Of a stretch of DNA of 38,445 nt, positions 32,816-38,445 are shown one piece after another. Source of the stretch: JBAXPW01 sp037132015 (GTDB lineage: Bacteria > Patescibacteriota > Microgenomatia > UBA1406 > GWC2-37-13); NCBI GenBank assembly GCA_037132015.1, contig JBAXPW010000006.1, forward strand, positions 1 through 38,445. Reading direction: 5' to 3'. The position numbers were made by a program, and so were the translations under genes. The stretch's first letter is position 1; each line of letters begins with the position of its first letter. The notes under the pieces are model-generated. The model did not search any database. It had not been told where the DNA came from and worked only from the letters and a program-made list of their open reading frames with translations.

Positions 32816-33449
32816 ATACAAAAGTATAATTCTGATTGGTCCTTGGTTAAGTGGTAAATCAACTATTTCAAGAGAATTAGCAAAAAAATTATCATGGCAA
32901 AATCATGAAATGGATGAAATCATTACAAAACAATCTGGAAAAACAATAACGGAAATTACACAAAATGGCACAATGTGGAGTAGTTTTCGTCAGTTAGAAT
33001 TAAATCTGTTAATTTCATTATTGAAACAAACCAACATTATTATCAGTAGTGGAGGTGGTGTAGGCGTCAATGATATTGCAATTGCTGATAATAACAAAAC
33101 TTATGGTCAAAGAGAACGAGAGCTATTGCTAAATAATAATACATTTTTAAAAATAGTCTTACTTCCTTCAATAGAAGTTTTTTTAAATCGCATTAAAGAG
33201 AGTGAAGAAAATAATTTTGACACAATGCGCCCTATTCTCAATGAGGAAAAGGCAATAGAAATAAACAACCAAATTAATCGTACTGACAAGGAAGAAATAA
33301 AACAAATCTATTTACAAACAAAATTGAAAGTCGCCGAAGACACCTATAAAAAGAGGCTTTCTCTTTATAAATTATTATCACCACATCATATAGATACTGG
33401 ATTATTATCAATTGATGAAGTAGTCACAACCATATCAGATCTCCTATGA
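32805..33449 (+). CDS. aroK: Shikimate kinase (catalytic-type paralog)
   Basis: Phosphorylates shikimate. I use the ATG at 32805 (214 residues); a TTG lies upstream in frame. The P-loop is GPWLSGKST (12-20). D37 in EMDEI, R62 in SSFRQLE and the GGG triplet (83-85) match the shikimate-binding residues of known enzymes, and MRPIL supplies the LID arginine (R142). At over 210 residues it is longer than the usual 170-180, due to an extended, charged region after the LID. The gene overlaps aroA by 11 nt and the next gene as ATGA. Confidence 0.88.
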   Translation: MINRYKSIILIGPWLSGKSTISRELAKKLSWQNHEMDEIITKQSGKTITEITQNGTMWSSFRQLELNLLISLLKQTNIIISSGGGVGVNDIAIADNNKTYGQRERELLLNNNTFLKIVLLPSIEVFLNRIKESEENNFDTMRPILNEEKAIEINNQINRTDKEEIKQIYLQTKLKVAEDTYKKRLSLYKLLSPHHIDTGLLSIDEVVTTISDLL

Positions 33450-34528
33450 ATATCAATCTTTCAAACATACCAATAGAAACCTTAACCAGATTAGAATCAC
33501 AAGCACAATCGTTGGGACTTCCCAATCTAAATTCATTAGTATATTTTCTCTTGATTAATATGTCTCATGGTCGAGTCAAAATTGATTTACAATCAGATGA
33601 ATACATCGAAGAAATATACAAAACATTAAAAAAAATTAACGATCCATTTGCAAATACAGACCTTATTTACAATACATTAGGAAAGGAAGGAAGCGTTATA
33701 GTACCTGAAGACTTATATGCCAACTCGTATGATCAAATTTTAGAATCAACCAAACAATATGTTAACCAAATGTATGAGGGTATAATTACCGAAACAAGAG
33801 AAGCATTTTTTCATATACATTGGTTGCAGCAAAAAAACTGGGAAAATCATAGAGATTCATACAGATATTATTGTGATTTATACGGTCTGAGTCTTGCCCA
33901 AAATAACTCAGTTGCAATTATGAGCTATAAGCAACAAGGATATGATGTAGCACTATACGCATCAGCCTATCCAAAATACAATTTTAAAAGTGTAGAATTG
34001 ACAAAAACAGGGGTAGAAAAATCAACCGAATTACTAACGTATATTCTCAAACTAACTAACACTACAATCCAAGAAGGAAATGGTACCGAGCTACTTTCAT
34101 CATATAATAATAATTCACTTGGTGCAATTATTGGAAATTGGACACTAGGAATAGCACAAGATCCAATTCAAAAAATAATACTCATGCATAAAAAGCTAGC
34201 TCAAAATGGTATTCTTGTCCTTACAGAAAGTACAGGGATGAGTCATCCATACCAACTGTACAATCAACGAGGTTTACTTCATATATGGGAAAAACGAATG
34301 AATAATTATGTTCTAAAAGTATATTTTAGGGATTTAGAAAAAACCTTAATACAATTAGGCTTCAAAATAATTCTCAATACGCTAGATAATAGTGAGCTTC
34401 ACGATACAGTAATAGCTATCAAAACAGATTCTAATCCAAAAAAAATTTCACTAGATTCTTTGATGGATACCATGAGACCCACTATGTTAGCAATCCGTGA
34501 ACAATTAATGATGAAATTATCTTTATAG
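33446..34528 (+). CDS. Unknown protein: ribbon-helix-helix-like N-terminus plus methyltransferase-like core
   Basis: A 360-residue protein I do not recognise. Residues 1-39 have the strand-helix-helix spacing of a CopG/ribbon-helix-helix DNA-binding domain (INLSNIP, IETLTRLESQAQSLG, NLNSLVYFLLINM). About residues 120-315 resemble a class I SAM-dependent methyltransferase in its later motifs: SLGAIIGNWTLGIAQDP, then HKKLAQNGILVLTES. The glycine-rich motif I is not visible, so catalysis is doubtful. It overlaps aroK as ATGA and ends 1 nt before the aroE-aroD gene, so it is locked into the operon although no shikimate step is missing. It could be a regulator, or a modifying enzyme acting on an aromatic compound. 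Confidence 0.6.
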   Translation: MNINLSNIPIETLTRLESQAQSLGLPNLNSLVYFLLINMSHGRVKIDLQSDEYIEEIYKTLKKINDPFANTDLIYNTLGKEGSVIVPEDLYANSYDQILESTKQYVNQMYEGIITETREAFFHIHWLQQKNWENHRDSYRYYCDLYGLSLAQNNSVAIMSYKQQGYDVALYASAYPKYNFKSVELTKTGVEKSTELLTYILKLTNTTIQEGNGTELLSSYNNNSLGAIIGNWTLGIAQDPIQKIILMHKKLAQNGILVLTESTGMSHPYQLYNQRGLLHIWEKRMNNYVLKVYFRDLEKTLIQLGFKIILNTLDNSELHDTVIAIKTDSNPKKISLDSLMDTMRPTMLAIREQLMMKLSL

Positions 34529-34529
34529 T

Positions 34530-36062
34530 ATGAATGTTATTAATGCGCAGACTAAAATATGTATCATAATTGGCGATCCTGTAGAACATTCGCTTTCGCC
34601 GATTATGCATAATACTGCCTATAGAGCTCTCCACATAGACAATCAGTTTGTTTTCCTAGCTTCTCGAGTATCTATCGAAGATGTTGAACAAATTGTCAAA
34701 GCAGTACGAATCATGGGGATTCGCGGACTCACATGCACAATTCCTCACAAGCTAGAAGTGATGAAATATATCGATAAAATAGATCCTATTGCACAAAAGA
34801 TAGGTGCCGTAAATACAGTTGTAAATGATAATGGAGTGCTTACTGGATATAATACAGACTGGATAGGCGCTGTGGTCCCACTAGAAAATAGTCTAGGAAA
34901 AAATGGATTAATTGACAAAAATGTTGCACTCATCGGCGCTGGTGGTGCATCGCGAGCTATAGCTTATGGTGTCATTGAACGAGGTGCAAAACTCACTATT
35001 TATAATCGCACTATAGAAACCGCAAAAATTTTGGCCAATGAACTGGGGGCTGAATTTGCAAGCTTAGATCAGATTGCAGATGTCAAAAATGCAAACATAA
35101 TAATCAACTCTACAAATATTGGTATGGGTTCATTAGCCAATGAAACACCTGTACCCGATAAGTTCATTAATCGTGATCAGGTTATCTTTGATGCTGTATA
35201 TGTGCCATTTGAGACTCGCTTTCTTAAAGAAGCTCGAGCAAAAGGAGCAACAATAATTCATGGTATAGAAATGTTGCTACATCAAGGAACAGCGCAATTT
35301 GAATATTATACAAATCATCCTGCACCTCTTGAAACGATGAAAACTGTATTATATAACCACTTCAATATTCATGAAATTCAAAAAAATAAAATTAATATTG
35401 CTATACCAATTCAGGTAAATGGATCTATTCAATCTATTAAAAAACGAGTAGTTCAAGCAGTGGCATCTGGAGCTGATATCATTGAATTTCGATTGGATTA
35501 TTGGAGAATCAATAAACAGATAGATGATATTTTTCTCAAACTATTGAGAAATATCACTCCTATTCCTGTTATATTAACTGTGCGTTCAGCACAAGAAGGA
35601 GGTAAATCTATTCTTACTGATGTAGAACGAATTTCTCTCTTAAGAAGGGCTGTTGAACATAACTTCGATTTTGTCGATATTGAACTTTCTACCCTTGTAA
35701 AACATAACATTGATGTAAAAGATTTTAAAAAAGATTCATCTACAAAAATAATTGTAAGTTATCATAATTTCTCTACAGGCGACGATTTATCCACATTGCA
35801 GAACATAAAAGATCAAATGATAAAAAAAGGGGCAGATATATGTAAAATTGTTGTTACCTCTCAAGGTGAAGAAACGAACAATGTAATTTTCAACTTAATA
35901 AAAAGCAATAAGCAGGTTGGTCATGTAATAGTAGGAATTGCGATGGGAGAAACAGGGGTATCAACAAGAATCAAAGGACCTTCATTAGGTTCTCATTTTA
36001 CATTCGTAACAGTAGACAAACAAGGTAATACAGCACCCGGTCAACTGTATATATGTGATTAA
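34530..36062 (+). CDS. Fusion of shikimate dehydrogenase and type I 3-dehydroquinate dehydratase (AroE-AroD order)
   Basis: A 510-residue bifunctional enzyme for steps 3 and 4. Residues 1-280 are AroE: GDPVEHSLSPIMHN, catalytic K74 in TCTIPHKLEV, D110 in TGYNTDWIGA, the NADP loop ALIGAGGASRAIAYG and YNRT. Residues 286-510 are type I AroD: EFRLD (319-323), H412 in SYHNF, the Schiff-base lysine K439 in ADICKIVVTS, GIAMGETGVSTRIKGP and APGQL. In the plant and chlamydial bifunctional enzymes the dehydratase comes first; here the dehydrogenase does. The frame is continuous. It begins 1 nt after the unknown gene. Confidence 0.93.
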   Translation: MNVINAQTKICIIIGDPVEHSLSPIMHNTAYRALHIDNQFVFLASRVSIEDVEQIVKAVRIMGIRGLTCTIPHKLEVMKYIDKIDPIAQKIGAVNTVVNDNGVLTGYNTDWIGAVVPLENSLGKNGLIDKNVALIGAGGASRAIAYGVIERGAKLTIYNRTIETAKILANELGAEFASLDQIADVKNANIIINSTNIGMGSLANETPVPDKFINRDQVIFDAVYVPFETRFLKEARAKGATIIHGIEMLLHQGTAQFEYYTNHPAPLETMKTVLYNHFNIHEIQKNKINIAIPIQVNGSIQSIKKRVVQAVASGADIIEFRLDYWRINKQIDDIFLKLLRNITPIPVILTVRSAQEGGKSILTDVERISLLRRAVEHNFDFVDIELSTLVKHNIDVKDFKKDSSTKIIVSYHNFSTGDDLSTLQNIKDQMIKKGADICKIVVTSQGEETNNVIFNLIKSNKQVGHVIVGIAMGETGVSTRIKGPSLGSHFTFVTVDKQGNTAPGQLYICD

Positions 36063-36075
36063 AAATTATTTTGAC

Positions 36076-36104
36076 TAGACAGACAGTTCTACAATCTGTA
36101 CAAT
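36076..36104 (+). promoter_or_regulatory. Candidate internal promoter for the kinase paralog and aroC
   Basis: TAGACA (36076-36081) and TACAAT (36099-36104) are separated by exactly 17 nt, with the ATG at 36113 lying 8 nt after the -10 box. This lies in the only sizeable gap (50 nt) in the second half of the aro operon. The downstream two genes could thus be made independently of the leader attenuator. Confidence 0.6.
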
Positions 36105-36112
36105 CCTCATAT

Positions 36113-36769
36113 ATGGATACCAAATATAAGTCTTTATTTTTATGTGGATTTAGAACTATGGGTAAAGCAACCCTTGGACATAAGGTGGCAGAAGAAATGG
36201 GCTGGGAATTTATCAAAATGGATGATGAAATAACCAAACGGGCATCACAAAATGAAACCGAATTAACAAAATCAGGAACATACTGGCAACGATTCAGACA
36301 GATGGAAACGGATCTTCTTAACGAATTACTTGAGCGAACAAATATAGTAGTGAGTGCAGGTTCTGGAGTTGGAGTAAATCATATCATTAAAGAAAACACA
36401 TCTGAATCATTTGGTCATATTCAAGCGCGTTTACTCAAACAACATCAAGATGTGTGCGTCGTAATACTTGATGCACCAACATATGTCATAGCAGATCGTA
36501 TAAAAAGGGAAGAGATGGAACAATCTATAACACATCCTATTCTTGATGAAACAAGAGCAAGACATATGCAAACAGAACTTGATAAACAACAACTTAGCGA
36601 TGCAGACAAAAAAGAGTCATTAGTTAATGAGATTGTAGCTGATGCCATCGAAGTATTAGAGTTACGACGACCACTTTATGAACAAATATCTTCATTTCAG
36701 ATAGATACAGGAAGCTCAGCTATTGAACATACTGTCAAGCGAATAGTTGCAATTTTAAAAGGTCAATAA
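36113..36769 (+). CDS. Shikimate-kinase-like paralog with altered ATP-site motifs
   Basis: A 218-residue paralog of the aroK product, aligning with it position for position in the first 75 residues and sharing the extended C-terminal half. Shikimate-site residues are kept (D37, R62 in WQRFRQME, and R186 in ELRRPLYE). The ATP side is altered: the P-loop is GFRTMGKAT with Ala19 in place of the Mg-binding Ser/Thr, the GGG triplet has become AGSG (82-85), and the LID arginine is His141 (THPIL). It may be a pseudokinase, a shikimate-binding regulator or a partner of AroK. I start at the ATG at 36113; a TTG at 36071 is in frame but lies in the promoter. aroC follows 3 nt after the stop. Confidence 0.8.
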   Translation: MDTKYKSLFLCGFRTMGKATLGHKVAEEMGWEFIKMDDEITKRASQNETELTKSGTYWQRFRQMETDLLNELLERTNIVVSAGSGVGVNHIIKENTSESFGHIQARLLKQHQDVCVVILDAPTYVIADRIKREEMEQSITHPILDETRARHMQTELDKQQLSDADKKESLVNEIVADAIEVLELRRPLYEQISSFQIDTGSSAIEHTVKRIVAILKGQ

Positions 36770-36772
36770 TAT

Positions 36773-37933
36773 ATGTTGCGATTTTTTACAGCAGGAGAAT
36801 CACACGGTAAAGGAGTTGTAGTTATTATAGAAGGTCTACCAGCTAATCTACCCATCTCAACCGACAAGATTAGAGAAACGATGAGAAAGAGAAAGATTGG
36901 TGTTGGATCTGGAGGAAGACAACTCGTTGAAGATGATGCTGTTGACATTATTTCAGGAGTTAGATTTGGAAAAACTATTGGATCTCCCATTGCATTACAG
37001 ATAGTAAATAAAGACTTTTCAAATTGGGGTGAGAAAATGAGTTCCGAACCAATAGATGAAAAAATTATAGAAAAGCTTAAAGTTGTTAAACCACGACCTG
37101 GACATGCAGATTTGGTTGGAATCCAAAAGTACAATCTTGATGATGTTCGTAATGTTCTAGAACGAGCTTCAGCTCGAGAGACAACAGGACGCGTTGCCGC
37201 AGGAGCACTCTTCCTTCAATTTTTAGAATATTTTGATATTCAAGTAGCAAGTCATACGCTTCAAATAGGCAACATAATAAACACAAAACCCTACATATTT
37301 TCAGATATTAAAAACGTCTACACAACATCGCCAGAAACTAGATGTATTGACACAGATACATCAGATGCAATGAAAATATTAGTGCAACGTGCTAGAACAG
37401 ATATGAACACACTTGGAGGAGTGGTAGAAACATGGGCTATCAACGTACCACCGGGTCTTGGAAGCCACGTCCATTGGGATAGAAAAATTGATGGACAGCT
37501 TGCTCAAGCACTGATGAGCATCCAATCAGTCAAAGCAATTGAAATCGGCACGGGTTTTAATAATGCTTCTCAATATGGAACTGAAGTACATGATGAAATA
37601 TTTTACTCACAAGAAGAAAGTTATTATAGAAAAACAAATCGTGCAGGTGGTATCGAAGGTGGTATCACAAATGGCATGCCTGTTATAGTACGTGCATATC
37701 ATAAACCAATATCAACAATATATAAACCACTGCATACAGTAAATATCAAAACGCATGCTGATGAACAAGCAACTGTTGAACGTTCTGATATCTGCATTGT
37801 TCCTCGTGGAGGGATAGTTTCAGAAGCTATGTTAGCTTATGTCCTTACTCAAAATTTTATAGAGAAATTTGGAAATGATGACATATTAGATATCACAAAT
37901 ACCTATCAATCATATTTGAAACGAATTAGATAA
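36773..37933 (+). CDS. aroC: Chorismate synthase
   Basis: Final common enzyme, forming chorismate from EPSP with reduced FMN; 386 residues. GESHGKGVVVIIEGLPA near the N-terminus, RKRKIGVGSGGRQLVEDD, KPRPGHADLVG, the signature RASARETTGRVAAGA, and NRAGGIEGGITNGMP are all present. PRGGIVSEAMLAYVL lies near the end. It is the last gene of the aro unit; no clear terminator follows it. Confidence 0.96.
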   Translation: MLRFFTAGESHGKGVVVIIEGLPANLPISTDKIRETMRKRKIGVGSGGRQLVEDDAVDIISGVRFGKTIGSPIALQIVNKDFSNWGEKMSSEPIDEKIIEKLKVVKPRPGHADLVGIQKYNLDDVRNVLERASARETTGRVAAGALFLQFLEYFDIQVASHTLQIGNIINTKPYIFSDIKNVYTTSPETRCIDTDTSDAMKILVQRARTDMNTLGGVVETWAINVPPGLGSHVHWDRKIDGQLAQALMSIQSVKAIEIGTGFNNASQYGTEVHDEIFYSQEESYYRKTNRAGGIEGGITNGMPVIVRAYHKPISTIYKPLHTVNIKTHADEQATVERSDICIVPRGGIVSEAMLAYVLTQNFIEKFGNDDILDITNTYQSYLKRIR

Positions 37934-38445
37934 TACTAGTCCCGACTTACTCACTTAGAATTTGAAAAAATAGGGGAACTTTCTAAAGCTCTAAAGACAT
38001 TTCACAATGTAAAAAACGTGTATTAAGGGTAAAATAGCAGGATGGAAGAACACACTACTAAAACAAGTTAAGGAAATACAGCTGTCCAAGTGTGGAACGA
38101 TACAATCATCAAACGAAAATCATCAAACACTTTGGAATTGCAAAGAGTGCGAAAAAACATGATGCGTTCATTACGCTTGCAAAAAAATATATTCGCGAAT
38201 CAAACAACACCTCACCTATATTTCCTGAGGTATTGAACCTATTTCAAAATTGACAACAGGGTAACAAATCAATAAAAATAAAGGTAGAGACCAATTGCCT
38301 GATAACTAACTATATACGATATTACTAAACTCCTCGCACAAAAACAATTTAAGACACTGTGTGAACTACTACCAACACCATACGAATCCACACCCCGTTC
38401 CCTGTACCAGTTAACACGCTAAATAGAACATCCTAAAACGATGAA
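37934..38445 (+). other. Gene-poor end region with an unrecognised short frame
   Basis: This 512-nt stretch after aroC shows no convincing gene, RNA or terminator. One frame (about 38062-38253, with GTG at 38092 as the only plausible start) could encode about 53-63 residues including KIIKHFGIAKSAKKHDAFI and ending IFPEVLNLFQN. Its composition is protein-like, but it lacks an ATG, has a stop just upstream, and I do not recognise it. It may be a decayed gene fragment or chance. Confidence 0.3.

Noticed and set aside
36763..37134. A 123-codon minus-strand frame opposite aroC.
   Set aside because: It lies wholly against the conserved start of chorismate synthase and shows no protein family.
1..38445. 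CRISPR arrays, tRNA or rRNA genes, insertion sequences.
   Set aside because: No regularly spaced repeats, cloverleaf-like segments or transposase genes were found by reading; the only possible remnant is the unrecognised short frame after aroC.

Overview
This AT-rich window (roughly one third G+C by eye) is a nearly gap-free biosynthetic locus holding the enzyme sets for leucine/isoleucine/valine, tryptophan, and chorismate/phenylalanine/tyrosine. TGA is a normal stop: several gene pairs overlap as ATGA, and the IlvN-aminotransferase fusion ends in TGA. This argues against the code-25 lineages. Low G+C, overlapping genes, compact gene forms and mixed family affinities would fit a small-genome bacterium such as a member of the Patescibacteria/CPR. 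That placement is an inference and cannot be settled from the window.

Layout. 1-5.5 kb: serS (+), an HD-domain hydrolase (-), leuB (-), then a DHH phosphoesterase and a DUF4349-like membrane protein (+). 5.5-19.85 kb, minus strand: one long branched-chain unit reading ilvE, ilvB, ilvN-aminotransferase fusion, a small membrane protein, ilvC, leuA, ilvA, avtA, ilvD, ridA, leuC, leuD. 19.85-26.8 kb, minus strand: trpE-G-D-C-F-B-A and a 55-residue membrane protein. 26.86-37.93 kb, plus strand: DAHP synthase, pheA, chorismate mutase-tyrA, aroB, a membrane protein, aroA, aroK, an unknown protein, an AroE-AroD fusion, a second shikimate-kinase-like gene and aroC. 37.93-38.45 kb has no convincing gene.

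The most notable content is regulatory. Each of the three pathways has its own RNA switch. (1) A 16-residue leader peptide rich in Ile/Val/Leu codons, followed by an intrinsic terminator and alternative pairings, precedes ilvE. (2) A leader peptide rich in Phe/Tyr codons, with a full set of attenuator arms (1:2, 2:3, 3:4 terminator), precedes the DAHP synthase gene. (3) A T-box RNA with the canonical UGGUACC bulge precedes trpE and seems to act on translation, since no terminator follows it. The trp and aro units diverge from one intergenic region, so a T-box and a ribosome-mediated attenuator stand back to back. Several -10 boxes lie only 6-9 nt before a start codon, suggesting leaderless or near-leaderless transcripts, including both leader peptides.

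Protein-level oddities: an acetolactate synthase regulatory subunit fused to an aminotransferase; an AroE-AroD fusion in the opposite order to the plant and chlamydial AroD-AroE enzymes; two aligned shikimate-kinase-like paralogs, one with an altered P-loop, Gly motif and LID arginine; a Cys-rich tail on IlvD; a divergent DAHP synthase; and an unknown aro-operon protein with a ribbon-helix-helix-like start and a methyltransferase-like core.
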